DNA of 64,000 nucleotides from positions 123,395-187,394 of the forward strand of contig JBMLQL010000047.1 in the NCBI GenBank assembly GCA_049241565.1, in the 5' to 3' direction. The notes under the pieces are model-generated. The model saw nothing but the letters and a program-made list of their open reading frames with translations. It was not told the DNA's origin and did not search any database. The translations under genes and the position numbers were made by a program. The DNA comes from DZBG01 sp049241565. GTDB lineage: Bacteria; Bdellovibrionota; Bacteriovoracia; Bacteriovoracales; Bacteriovoracaceae. Numbering within the stretch: position 1 is the stretch's first letter; the number at the start of each line of letters is the position of its first letter. Shown here one piece after another: positions 43,247 to 51,310 of the stretch.

Positions 43247-44302
43247 TTATGAATAGAATGGATAATCTGTATAGCCAGATGCACCCGCTCCGTAGAGAGT
43301 TTCAAAGTTAACTTCATTGAGAGGAAGCCCCTCTTTAAAACGTTTCACTAAGTCAGGATTGGCAATAAAATTTAGCCCAAACGCGACAGCATCCGCTTGT
43401 TCTGATTCAACGAGCTTTTGGGCCGTTTCTTGATTAATTTTTTCATTCGCAATGAAAACACCACCAAATGCTTTTTTAAGTTCTGGCCCAATTTTTCCTT
43501 CTCCTTGATGTTCGCGTGCAAAGATGAACGCGATTTTTCTTTTGCCAAGTTCAGTGGCCACATAATGAAATGTTTTTGAAAGATCTGAATCTTTCATATC
43601 ATGAGAATCACCGCGAGGAGATAAGTGAACTCCCACTCGGTCTGCTCCCCAAACTGAAATCAAAGCATCTGTCACTTCGAGAAGAAGACGAGCACGGTTT
43701 TCTAAAGGCCCACCATACTGATCAGTTCGTTGATTTGTTCCATCATAGAGAAACTGCTCCATCAAATAACCATTGGCCCCATGAAGCTCAACGCCGTCAA
43801 ATCCGGCCAGTTTTGCATTCTCAGCTCCTTGGCGATAAGACTCAATAATGCCTGGAATTTCTCTGGTTTCAAGAGCTCTTGGTGTCACATATTCTTTTTG
43901 AGGACGAACAAGACTCACATGTCCTGATGGTTTTATTGCCGAAGCTGAAACAGGAAGTTCGTTATTTAAAAAAATGGGATCTGAGACTCGTCCTACATGC
44001 CAAAGCTGCATAAAGATTTTTCCACCCTTATCATGAACGGCCTTGGTGATTTTTTTCCATCCTTCAACTTGCTCTGGGCTCCAAATCCCTGGAGTATTGG
44101 CATACCCCACACCCATTGGAGTCACCGAAGTGGCCTCAGTTAAAATAAGTCCGGCCGAGGCCCTCTGAGCATAATATTCGGCCATTAAATCATTAGGAAC
44201 TCTTCCAGTTCCACTGGCGCGGCTTCGAGTAAGAGGGGCCATGATAATACGGTTTGGGATAGTAAGAGCACCAATTTTGAGAGGTTGAAACAGAACTGAC
44301 AT
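43247..44302 (-). CDS. nemA: Old yellow enzyme, N-ethylmaleimide reductase type
   Basis: FMN-dependent ene-reductase of about 351 residues. Family features: LFQPLKIGALTIPNRIIMAPLTRSRA, LILTEATSVTPMGVGYANTPGIW, QLWHVGRVSD, and FDGVELHGANGYLMEQFL (His-Gly-Ala-Asn). The start is ATG 44302; the frame continues upstream to 44413 only through a tRNA gene. It lies 22 bases after tRNA-Cys on the same strand and faces an Rrf2 regulator, a likely controller. Confidence 0.94.
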   Translation of the reverse strand: MSVLFQPLKIGALTIPNRIIMAPLTRSRASGTGRVPNDLMAEYYAQRASAGLILTEATSVTPMGVGYANTPGIWSPEQVEGWKKITKAVHDKGGKIFMQLWHVGRVSDPIFLNNELPVSASAIKPSGHVSLVRPQKEYVTPRALETREIPGIIESYRQGAENAKLAGFDGVELHGANGYLMEQFLYDGTNQRTDQYGGPLENRARLLLEVTDALISVWGADRVGVHLSPRGDSHDMKDSDLSKTFHYVATELGKRKIAFIFAREHQGEGKIGPELKKAFGGVFIANEKINQETAQKLVESEQADAVAFGLNFIANPDLVKRFKEGLPLNEVNFETLYGAGASGYTDYPFYS

Positions 44303-44324
44303 AGTGAAATCTCTTGTTAAGGTT

Positions 44325-44400
44325 TGGAGGAGATGGATGGATTTGAACCACCGAAAAACAGGTTTGCAAGCTGTTCCCTTGAGCACTCGGGCACATCTCC
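44325..44400 (-). tRNA. tRNA-Cys (GCA)
   Basis: A 76-base cloverleaf on the minus strand: acceptor GGAGATG/CATCTCC, D arm CCC/GGG, anticodon loop TTGCAAA (GCA at 34-36), T arm GGTGG/CCATC with loop TTCAAAT, discriminator T73 as expected for Cys, and encoded CCA. The anticodon stem closes with a C-C mismatch next to the loop. Co-oriented with and just upstream of the ene-reductase gene. Confidence 0.92.
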
Positions 44401-44423
44401 ATAAATGCATCAATTACGGATAC

Positions 44424-44450
44424 ATTATAATACTTCAAAACTAAATGCAA
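44424..44450 (-). promoter_or_regulatory. Promoter of the tRNA-Cys/ene-reductase unit
   Basis: Minus strand TTGCAT (44450-44445), 15-base spacer, TATAAT (44429-44424). The left end overlaps AAATGC...GCATTT, an inverted repeat at 44444-44466 that could be an operator. Confidence 0.5.
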
Positions 44451-44480
44451 CAATAAAAAGTGCATTTAACCAAAAAATAA

Positions 44481-44489
44481 TGTTATGAT
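44481..44489 (+). promoter_or_regulatory. Extended -10 of the Rrf2 gene, leaderless geometry
   Basis: TGT-TATGAT, six bases before ATG 44496; no Shine-Dalgarno. Confidence 0.45.
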
Positions 44490-44495
44490 CATCTT

Positions 44496-44909
44496 ATGGT
44501 AGACACCCGATTTTCAGTTTCTATTCAAATTATGATGACATTAGCGGCCCATGAAAATGAGCTCTATAGTTCTGAGTCTTTGGCAAAAGTCCTGAAGACT
44601 AATGCCACTTTCATTAGAAAGCTAGTTACTCATTTGGTAGATGCTGGATTAGTCAGTAGTTTTCGTGGTAAAGGCGGCGGAATAAAGCTCGCAAGAACTT
44701 CTTCCTTGATCGATCTTAATGAAATCTATCTTGCGGCGACGGGAGAAAAACCGCTTATTTCGATCCACAATAAACCAATCACAAAAGCTTGTGCTGTGAG
44801 TTGCTGTATCAATGATGTTCTTGAAGGAATAGTACTTGGTATTGAAGAGTCCACTCAAAAATATCTTCAAGGTAAAACTCTTCATGATCTTATGATCAAA
44901 GTGAAGTAA
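44496..44909 (+). CDS. Rrf2-family transcription regulator
   Basis: 137 residues. Winged helix at the N-terminus (LYSSESLAKVLKTNATFIRKLVTHLVDAGLVSSFRGKGGGIKLAR) and Cys99, Cys103 and Cys104 in KACAVSCCIN, in the place where IscR/NsrR hold an Fe-S cluster; the spacing here is closer to thiol-sensing YwnA-type members. Divergent from tRNA-Cys and the ene-reductase, so it likely regulates that gene in response to electrophiles or redox change (inference). Confidence 0.92.
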   Translation: MVDTRFSVSIQIMMTLAAHENELYSSESLAKVLKTNATFIRKLVTHLVDAGLVSSFRGKGGGIKLARTSSLIDLNEIYLAATGEKPLISIHNKPITKACAVSCCINDVLEGIVLGIEESTQKYLQGKTLHDLMIKVK

Positions 44910-45017
44910 GCCCCTATTCATTTATCCTATCTCTGGCATAGTCATTTGGTATTATTCATTTCCTTCAGACTCCTAGATATTCAGTCTATGAAAACTAGCT
45001 TGTCAAAGGAGACAAAA

Positions 45018-45257
45018 ATGAAAACTGCAAACACAAATTCAAATTCTAAAGACAATTCCAAAAATCAAGCTCCTCAAAAATGGAGTGATGTTGGTGGAAA
45101 AATCAAAGCAAAATTCTCAAAACTAAGTACTGATGATATTGCTAAACTTGAAGGGAAAATTGAAAACCTTCCAGCTAAAGTCATTAAGGCCTACGGATAT
45201 GACAAACAAAAAGCTGAGCAAGAATGTAGAGAGTTTATGCCAGAAGCAAAAAGATAG
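45018..45257 (+). CDS. CsbD-family stress protein
   Basis: 79 residues, hydrophilic and charged. The CsbD pattern is present: KWSDVGGKIKAKFSKLSTDDIAKLEGKIENLPAKVIKAYGYDKQKAEQE, with a Gln/Asn/Ser-rich N-terminus. Members accumulate in general stress. The ATG at 45018 has AAGGAG upstream, so the longer frame from 44946 is rejected. Terminator-like hairpin follows. Confidence 0.9.
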   Translation: MKTANTNSNSKDNSKNQAPQKWSDVGGKIKAKFSKLSTDDIAKLEGKIENLPAKVIKAYGYDKQKAEQECREFMPEAKR

Positions 45258-45262
45258 TTTAC

Positions 45263-45294
45263 AAAGGAGGGTTTGCCTAGGCAGGCCTTCCTTT
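45263..45294. terminator. Bidirectional terminator-like hairpin
   Basis: Arms 45263-45274 and 45283-45294 pair over 12 bp with three G-T wobbles. It fills the gap between the converging csbD-like and LysR genes; the stem ends in A3/T3. Confidence 0.6.
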
Positions 45295-46188
45295 CTATAA
45301 AGTTTGGCAGCGAAACTGTTGCACGATATCTTTAACGATACCTTCATCTTCAGCTTGCTTTTGACCTAGAATATGAAGCTTGTAGTCCCAATAACCTTTA
45401 GGATTACCAAGCCATTTTAAAGATTTATTGCGGATATGATGATGAACAAGACAAAGTGGCATAAATGCCGATCCAATCCCACTCGCCACAATTTGAGTGG
45501 CCGTCGAAAAAGACTCAACCTCCACCACGACTCTTCCCTGTACTCTTTCTTGTTCCATATAATTTTTTGTCGCCTGACGAAGTTGATGACTTACAGTAGG
45601 AATGACCCACTGAGTTTTATCATCCCAAGGCGGAAGTAAATCTTCTTGATGTTTGTGTGAAGAGGAAATAAGCACCACTGGCAAATGCATTGTCTCAAGA
45701 ACATGAATATCACTAGACTCATCAACTAGCGCAGACTCACTTATCATAAGATTAATTTCTTTAAACTTTAATTTGGAGACAAGTTCCTCATGGGTACCTG
45801 AAGAAATTATAACCTTCGGCCTTCGATCATGAGGAATAGATTTTAGAAGAATACTCAGGATATCACTTAAAACCGTATATCCAAGTATATCCGAGATCCC
45901 TAAAATCAAATCATTTTTGGATTCAACTTGATTCGTTGAAAGCTTTACTCGAAGTTGGTCAGATAATTCAAACATACTTTGGCAGTAACCATAAACCACT
46001 TTGCCATGCTCAGTGAGTTTAATATTTCGTCCATCACGTTCAAAAAGTTTTACCTGTAATGAGTTCTCAAGAACCTTTAGCTGACTGCTCACAGAGGGCT
46101 GACTAATATGCAGATGCTCAGAGGCAAGAGTCACTCCACCAGACTTGGCAGTGATGTAGAAGTAGTAAAGATGGTTATAGTTATACAT
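45295..46188 (-). CDS. LysR-family regulator, NhaR-like
   Basis: About 297 residues. The N-terminal MYNYNHLYYFYITAKSGGVTLASEHLHISQPSVSSQLKVLE is the HTH, and this opening sequence is typical of the NhaR subgroup. A periplasmic-binding-protein-like effector domain follows (LILGISDILGYTVLSDIL, SFSTATQIVASGIGSAFMPLCL). NhaR responds to Na+, but the ligand here is unknown. Start at ATG 46188; GTG 46194 is an alternative. Confidence 0.9.
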   Translation of the reverse strand: MYNYNHLYYFYITAKSGGVTLASEHLHISQPSVSSQLKVLENSLQVKLFERDGRNIKLTEHGKVVYGYCQSMFELSDQLRVKLSTNQVESKNDLILGISDILGYTVLSDILSILLKSIPHDRRPKVIISSGTHEELVSKLKFKEINLMISESALVDESSDIHVLETMHLPVVLISSSHKHQEDLLPPWDDKTQWVIPTVSHQLRQATKNYMEQERVQGRVVVEVESFSTATQIVASGIGSAFMPLCLVHHHIRNKSLKWLGNPKGYWDYKLHILGQKQAEDEGIVKDIVQQFRCQTL

Positions 46189-46255
46189 AGTCACTCTCTA
46201 ACAATAGCATGCTTGTCGATAAAAAAAGATTTAATAATAGTCTTTAGCTTAATAT

Positions 46256-46285
46256 AAGTGGGAAAGCCTGATATCTCTCCCACTT
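46256..46285 (-). terminator. Terminator-like hairpin after the 72-aa gene
   Basis: Eight-bp stem 46256-46263 with 46278-46285, 14-base loop. No clear T run, so termination efficiency is uncertain. It lies just after the stop of the gene at 46295-46513. Confidence 0.45.
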
Positions 46286-46294
46286 ACAGAGATT

Positions 46295-46513
46295 CTAGTA
46301 GTACCAAACGTTTTTCTCATCACCACTCGCTTTTTTTAATGAAATGAAGGAATCATCTCTATGGCCTGGCCTAGGCCCAAGATGTTCAATCTCATTCTTT
46401 GTCTCTTCTTCAGGTTCAACAAAATGATGATAAAAACCATGAATTCGGTCTTCCTCAAACTCTTTGATAATCTGTTCTAGCTCTTCACGAGTAATTTTTT
46501 TTTCGGGTCCCAT
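46295..46513 (-). CDS. Small acidic protein, unknown
   Basis: 72 residues, strongly acidic in the first half (REELEQIIKEFEEDR) with an IEHLGPRPGHRDDSF segment and YY at the C-terminus. No signal peptide. ATG 46513 is preceded by AAGGAG and a CAACAACAACAA leader, so the longer frame from 46570 is rejected. Function unknown. Confidence 0.65.
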   Translation of the reverse strand: MGPEKKITREELEQIIKEFEEDRIHGFYHHFVEPEEETKNEIEHLGPRPGHRDDSFISLKKASGDEKNVWYY

Positions 46514-46684
46514 AAAAATCTCCTTGTTGTTGTTGCTAGCACAGGCCTCATATTGGATGAATGCAATCATGATGAATAATAAATTCTTTTTATGTAACAG
46601 ATAGAAAGTCTCTATTAATCATATAGAAACATTATATTGTTCGGACTGTTTCTTGAGTGTGATATTGATCATGTGGAGGTATGT

Positions 46685-47023
46685 ATGGACGAACGATTGT
46701 TTTTAAAAATAAATCAATTCAAACAGCCTCGTTTAGAGGGCACTGAATTCACACTTTCTGAGAGTGAAGAAGCGCTTATTGTTGAAGGCCTTGATCGAGT
46801 TCAAGCAGTCATCCCATCTGAGACAAAAATTCTTCTCACCCTCTCAAAAGTTGAAGGTTTTTTTCATGGAAGTTTTGGCATCCGAGCTCTCCATATTTTT
46901 GCCTTCGCCAAAGAAAAAACAATTCCTCTTTTATGTGCAAGGCTCGAGCAAAACATAAAGATACAAATTAAAAACAGTCCTTATCTGATAAAGAATCCGA
47001 GACCTATTGAAATTCATCTTTGA
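46685..47023 (+). CDS. Small protein, unknown; faint resemblance to ribosome-hibernation folds
   Basis: 112 residues from ATG 46685, five bases after GGAGG. No signal peptide. Pattern beta-alpha-beta-beta-alpha: ALIVEGLDRVQAVIPSETKILLTLSK, HGSFGIRALHIFAFA, then KTIPLLCARLEQNIKIQIK. The last helix recalls the HPF/RaiA fold, but the match is too weak to name it. Standalone gene. Confidence 0.6.
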   Translation: MDERLFLKINQFKQPRLEGTEFTLSESEEALIVEGLDRVQAVIPSETKILLTLSKVEGFFHGSFGIRALHIFAFAKEKTIPLLCARLEQNIKIQIKNSPYLIKNPRPIEIHL

Positions 47024-47113
47024 GCAAAAGGAATAGCACCCCGTCAAAAAAAATATTTTGAGGCAAATAGGGCGAATAAATATTTTAAAACCCGACAAAA
47101 AACGTTTTCATTC

Positions 47114-47129
47114 TGGCATTGGGCCTGCA
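47114..47129 (+). promoter_or_regulatory. Putative sigma54 promoter
   Basis: TGGCAT-N5-CTGCA with GG and GC ten bases apart, similar to the site at 28226. It lies 49 bases before ATG 47179. Confidence 0.42.
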
Positions 47130-47178
47130 AAGCAATCTTCAATACAAAAAATTATTTTGTAGAAATAAAGGAAACAAA

Positions 47179-47706
47179 ATGAAAACTTTAACACTTGCTT
47201 CGGCCTCACTTGCTCTTGCTGTGTCGTTGTTTGGGATGAATGCCTATTCACAGACATCGGCCAATCTGACTTATGCTCAGTTTGTTGAAAGCTGTAAGAA
47301 CCCAGGGACTTATGGACATCAACGTCCACCACAAAACATTCGTGTGGCCTGTAAAAACGTTCAAAGGGTTTGGGAACCAATTGAAGCCGGATCGATCTCG
47401 ATTACAGAATCAAGAAATTTATCAGCCGAGCTTTTCTCTGATAAATATCATGTTATTCTTCAAAATTTCGTGATTGCCATGCCAGAACTAGTAGTGGCCT
47501 GCCCACGTCTTCGAGAAGTTGTCGAAACAGCAAGTATTGAAAAGTCATTTACTTGTGAGCAAGTCATTGCTGACCCAAGAGACTTAAAAGAAATTTGTAT
47601 TGAAGCTATCAACGAAGCAATTGCTCAAAACCCAGATATCGTTGAATCTGTTCCAACTGGAAGAACTTTCAAAACTTGCGAAGGAACTGTGGTTCAAAAA
47701 CCGTAA
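47179..47706 (+). CDS. Secreted protein of unknown function
   Basis: 175 residues: signal peptide (MKTLTLASASLALAVSLFGMNAYS), then a helical domain with four or more cysteines (SCKNPG, VACKNV, VACPRL, FTCEQV, EICIEA, KTCEG), probably disulfide-bonded. AAAGGAAAC lies before the ATG. A strong terminator follows. No family recognised; likely periplasmic or released. Confidence 0.7.
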   Translation: MKTLTLASASLALAVSLFGMNAYSQTSANLTYAQFVESCKNPGTYGHQRPPQNIRVACKNVQRVWEPIEAGSISITESRNLSAELFSDKYHVILQNFVIAMPELVVACPRLREVVETASIEKSFTCEQVIADPRDLKEICIEAINEAIAQNPDIVESVPTGRTFKTCEGTVVQKP

Positions 47707-47721
47707 TTATATCGCTCGATC

Positions 47722-47762
47722 AGCAGACAGATGAAGGATGGATTCATCTGTCTGCTTTTTTA
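47722..47762 (+). terminator. Strong intrinsic terminator
   Basis: A perfect 14-bp stem (47722-47735 with 47743-47756), seven-base loop, T6. Separates the secreted-protein gene from the transglutaminase-like pair. Confidence 0.9.
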
Positions 47763-47790
47763 ATAAACTGACTTATGAGGAAAAATTAAA

Positions 47791-48780
47791 ATGAAATATC
47801 TAACAATACCCTTTATCCTTATGCTTGCTATGGCCTGTAGTGATAAAGATGGAAAAACTGTTTACGTCGACTCAATGAGTGCAACAACGACGCCTGAAAA
47901 ATATTCTAATGTCACAGCAGAATTTGGAGCCTTGAGTGTTCAAGAAGGTGAATTCACCGGGACAACAAAGATTACTCCTTGGTCATCATGGTGGTTTCCT
48001 TCAAAAGATCGCTACCTATTTGAAAGTGCCAACACTAATGATCTCGCTCCCCTCGAAAAGTATGATCTCTATATAGAAAAAGCTTTCGGTAAAAATCCTG
48101 ATTCTGCCTTTTTTGAAGAGATGGAAATCTATGATCCAAGTGAAGTCAATTGGGCCGGACTCTGCCACGCTTGGGCGATTGCTTCAGTTCTTCATGTTGA
48201 ACCACGCTCGGCCATTATGAGAAAGGACATTAAACTCAATGTCAGTGATCAAAAGGCCTTAATTTTAAAAACATATGAAAACGTCAGTGATCTAAAAATA
48301 TATGGTAGTCGTAATAACGGCAGCTTTAATGACGAGTTTGACGATGTCTATCCTGATCAATTTCACCGTTTTGCTCAAATTTATTTATTCGATAAGCACC
48401 TACCCTTTCTTATGGACTATGATCCAAGCTTCCCAGTCTGGACCGTTCCAGTCAGTAATATCAAATTTAAAATTGTAAAGGTAAATGAGATCTCAGCTCA
48501 CGTGAAGGCCTGGGTAACGATTGCAAGTCCTTTAGTTGATAGTCCAGACTTTATCGGAACGAAAAAAACGGTGAAGTATTATGAATATAAACTTATCGGT
48601 TATTGGGAAGGGGCCACACTAAGAGTTAGCGGATCGGAATGGATCAATGACTCAGTTTATGATCATCCAGACTTCCTGATTGCCTATCCTGAGAATGTAA
48701 AACGCGCCTCTTTGAATAAGAAATTAGATATTGTAAAAATTGATGAATTACTAGGACTAAAGTATGTGGAAAAATATTAG
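47791..48780 (+). CDS. Exported transglutaminase-like protein (elicitor-type), possible lipoprotein
   Basis: 329 residues; the signal sequence ends LAMAC, so Cys16 may be lipidated. The core carries NWAGLCHAWAIAS (Cys125), QFHRFAQIYL (His192) and PFLMDYDPSFPVWTVPV (Asp209), the order and W-x-G-x-C-H-x-W-A pattern of transglutaminase-elicitor proteins (PF16683). Its neighbour at 48764 shares the same three motifs with the same His-Asp distance. May cross-link or cleave peptides in the envelope or in prey; activity is inferred. Confidence 0.72.
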   Translation: MKYLTIPFILMLAMACSDKDGKTVYVDSMSATTTPEKYSNVTAEFGALSVQEGEFTGTTKITPWSSWWFPSKDRYLFESANTNDLAPLEKYDLYIEKAFGKNPDSAFFEEMEIYDPSEVNWAGLCHAWAIASVLHVEPRSAIMRKDIKLNVSDQKALILKTYENVSDLKIYGSRNNGSFNDEFDDVYPDQFHRFAQIYLFDKHLPFLMDYDPSFPVWTVPVSNIKFKIVKVNEISAHVKAWVTIASPLVDSPDFIGTKKTVKYYEYKLIGYWEGATLRVSGSEWINDSVYDHPDFLIAYPENVKRASLNKKLDIVKIDELLGLKYVEKY

Positions 48781-50311
48781 TTTTATTAAAGACATGACCC
48801 TACTCATCGCTGTCTTTTTTTCATTCTATAGTTTTGCAAAAGATCGAAATGGTGATCTTTTCAAGACCTCCCATGAGTCTTCTTTTCTCCAAAGAGAATT
48901 TGGCAGCCAACTGAATAGCCTTCAAGTACTGGCCAATCCTCTCTTTGGGGAGCCATTTTATTCTCTTGAAAACTTTGAGAATAAGATGCTGGGCCCCATC
49001 AATGAAGAAAATGACAATTTTAAAAATCTTCTTCTTGTCTTTCCTGACTATAAAGTCTCTAAAGACAATATTCACGATATTCAGCAGAATCAACTTAACC
49101 AAGGTTTATCTGTTACTCCTCTCTGGTCATACCATGCAATGCCAACCCACAAGGGCGGCATTGCCTTTAGACATCTTGATCGCCAGTTTCAATCAAGCAA
49201 TAACTGGCAGACCCTATTTAAAGAATATTCTTCTCATCTCCCAGATTCAGTGATCAGAGATAATGATGTGGATTCTTTATCATCCATTGAAAAATACGAA
49301 TACCTCATTGGAAATACAGGATTTAATATCACTGAGAGTCAATGGCAAGAAGGCCAGAAGTATATGAATCTGTATGGGAAAGTTCCTTCTTGGATAGGGC
49401 TTTGTCATGGAACAGCTCCGGCCTCTCTGAATACAAAGCGTCCACTCTTTGCAATTTCACTTAAATCTTTTGATAAAAAGCACGATATTAAATTTTATCC
49501 TTCAGATATAAAAAATCTCATTTCCTATGCTTGGGCCAAATCTGGTGGACCCAGTGAGATCATGGGAACAAGATGTGGTGAAGTTATTCGCCCCTCTACA
49601 AGAGCGAGTCAGCGTTGTCTTGATACAAACCCAGGATCATTTCATTTGGCGGTGATCAACCTCATGGGAATCCATGGACAACCATTCATCATTGACTCCT
49701 CCGCAGGACACGAGGTCTGGAATCGATCTATTAAATCTTACAACTACCGTTTTTTTAGACCTGGATCACGGACTCTTATGGATCGGCTTGATCACGCTAT
49801 GATTGCAGTAAAAGATTTTAAGTCTGATCCTCATGCCAAGTATCGCTCACCAGAGGCCACTCATATTGTTGGAGTAAGCATGGATCTCACCTATATCGTG
49901 GGAACTAAGGCCAACGACAGACGAGTAGACTCTACTTCTCGCGATGAAACAGATAAAACAACTTATCTTTACGATGTTGAAATCGATAAAGCAGGAAAAA
50001 TTATTGGAGGAGAATGGCAAGACCTTACTCACCCAGACTTCCTTTGGGTCGTTGGCCGAGACTATAATCCTCGTCTCTTCGAAGACTATCTTATCGATGG
50101 ACAGCTTCAAACTTATGATGGCAGGCAAGCTCTCTCACCTACCACCATCAGTTACGCCCAAACTGTGGCCACAAGAAATGAAGTTCTCTTCACCATTATT
50201 GAGGCCATGATTAGAATCTCTCAAGATGGTGATGAAAGACAAACATCTTGTACATCAGTGGCAGGAATCTCAGGCTCATCCACTTGTACAGGCTCAGAGG
50301 TATCACTATAA
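48764..50311 (+). CDS. Second exported transglutaminase-like protein
   Basis: 515 residues. Starts inside the end of the preceding gene (17-base overlap, AGGA upstream) and has a signal peptide ending SFYSFA. Motifs: PSWIGLCHGTAPASL (Cys214), GSFHLAVINLMG (His294), PFIIDSSAGHEVWN (Asp311). The N-terminal 150 residues are extra compared with the first paralogue. The last 30 codons (Ser/Thr/Cys-rich) overlap the converging protease gene by 91 bases. Likely works with the gene at 47791. Confidence 0.75.
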   Translation: MWKNISFIKDMTLLIAVFFSFYSFAKDRNGDLFKTSHESSFLQREFGSQLNSLQVLANPLFGEPFYSLENFENKMLGPINEENDNFKNLLLVFPDYKVSKDNIHDIQQNQLNQGLSVTPLWSYHAMPTHKGGIAFRHLDRQFQSSNNWQTLFKEYSSHLPDSVIRDNDVDSLSSIEKYEYLIGNTGFNITESQWQEGQKYMNLYGKVPSWIGLCHGTAPASLNTKRPLFAISLKSFDKKHDIKFYPSDIKNLISYAWAKSGGPSEIMGTRCGEVIRPSTRASQRCLDTNPGSFHLAVINLMGIHGQPFIIDSSAGHEVWNRSIKSYNYRFFRPGSRTLMDRLDHAMIAVKDFKSDPHAKYRSPEATHIVGVSMDLTYIVGTKANDRRVDSTSRDETDKTTYLYDVEIDKAGKIIGGEWQDLTHPDFLWVVGRDYNPRLFEDYLIDGQLQTYDGRQALSPTTISYAQTVATRNEVLFTIIEAMIRISQDGDERQTSCTSVAGISGSSTCTGSEVSL

Positions 50312-51093
50312 TTACTGGCCGTCCCAAATTCATGGATAATAATATTTTGCTTGGCCTCAATAGCACTTCTAATCTGATACATCGGCACTCCCTGATTCAT
50401 TGCGGGTGAAGTAGATGTGGGCGGTGATCCTGCATTATGAATACTTAAAACTTGGTGAGTATCCTCAGAAAAGATAGGACTTCCCGATGAGCCCCCAAGT
50501 GTGTCGGCATTATGATACATGATAGATGAAAGCGATCTAAGAACCTCGCCAAAAGAAACATACTTATTCAATGTGCATCGCGGATTAGCAATATAATCAC
50601 AGTTTTCTTGAATTAGATAAAGTCGAGAATACTGAACAGGCTTCTCCTTTGAAAGTCCTACCCATCCATACTTTAAACCTGGATTATTTTTACATTTCAC
50701 AAGAGTGAAATCATAAAGTGAGCTCGTCATAATAAACTCATTACATACAAACGTCTCTCTCGTCCCGTCAGGCTCTCTAAAAAGTGCTGTCACGTTCACC
50801 GCAGAATTTGCACTTCCAATACAATGATTATTAGTCATGAGAGTAGTTGAGTTAATAAGAAAACCAGAACAGCTGGCCATCAACGCAGGAATTTTTACTT
50901 GAGCTACCGTACGCTCATTAGCATTTTGTGGATCATCACCTGTCTGTCCGTAATTGATCCAATCATTAGTTCCAATAATAATTTTTGAATTCACGACTGA
51001 GTTAGCATCACAACTGGGATTTTGATCTGGATTTTGACAACTTGAAAGAATTAAAAGAAAAAAAACACTGAAAACAACATAACGATTGGCCAT
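50221..51093 (-). CDS. Trypsin-like serine protease, lipoprotein
   Basis: 290 residues. Signal peptide ends LILSSC, a good lipobox (Cys19). Chymotrypsin-fold triad: His in LMTNNHCIG (usually TAAHC), Asp in SLYDFTLVKC, Ser in GGSSGSPIFS. Six further cysteines. It would be tethered to a membrane facing the periplasm or the outside. Converges with the transglutaminase-like pair and overlaps it by 91 bases. Confidence 0.88.
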   Translation of the reverse strand: MANRYVVFSVFFLLILSSCQNPDQNPSCDANSVVNSKIIIGTNDWINYGQTGDDPQNANERTVAQVKIPALMASCSGFLINSTTLMTNNHCIGSANSAVNVTALFREPDGTRETFVCNEFIMTSSLYDFTLVKCKNNPGLKYGWVGLSKEKPVQYSRLYLIQENCDYIANPRCTLNKYVSFGEVLRSLSSIMYHNADTLGGSSGSPIFSEDTHQVLSIHNAGSPPTSTSPAMNQGVPMYQIRSAIEAKQNIIIHEFGTASNYSDTSEPVQVDEPEIPATDVQDVCLSSPS

Positions 51094-51164
51094 AACACAC
51101 TCCTTGTGTTTGCAAAAAATAATGAATAGCCTTCATCTGTTGATTTACCAAATAATAAGGTAAA

Positions 51165-51202
51165 CAAAAAAAATGGCCATCTAAAAAAACCTGATGGCCA
51201 TT
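51165..51202 (-). terminator. Orphan intrinsic terminator
   Basis: A perfect 10-bp stem (51193-51202 with 51172-51181), 11-base loop, T8 on the minus strand. Confidence 0.85.
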
Positions 51203-51310
51203 GTTTAGACCAAGAATTTAATAACCGACTTAATTACTACCTTAGACAAGCCATGAGCATGCCTGCATAAGCTCTATCCCTCTTATAAAAGGCCCCTCCA
51301 ATTTCCAACA
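51172..51310 (-). ncRNA. Candidate small RNA
   Basis: A minus-strand promoter-like TTGAGA-N16-TATAAC (51344-51317) predicts a start near 51310. The interval ends in an excellent terminator at 51202-51165. No annotated minus-strand gene lies upstream that could use this terminator. A 25-codon frame (51237-51314) exists, but its ATG would precede the predicted transcript start. Confidence 0.4.

Noticed and set aside
44303..44413. N-terminal extension of the ene-reductase
   Set aside because: It runs through a clear tRNA-Cys gene; OYE proteins begin at MSVLFQPLKIG.
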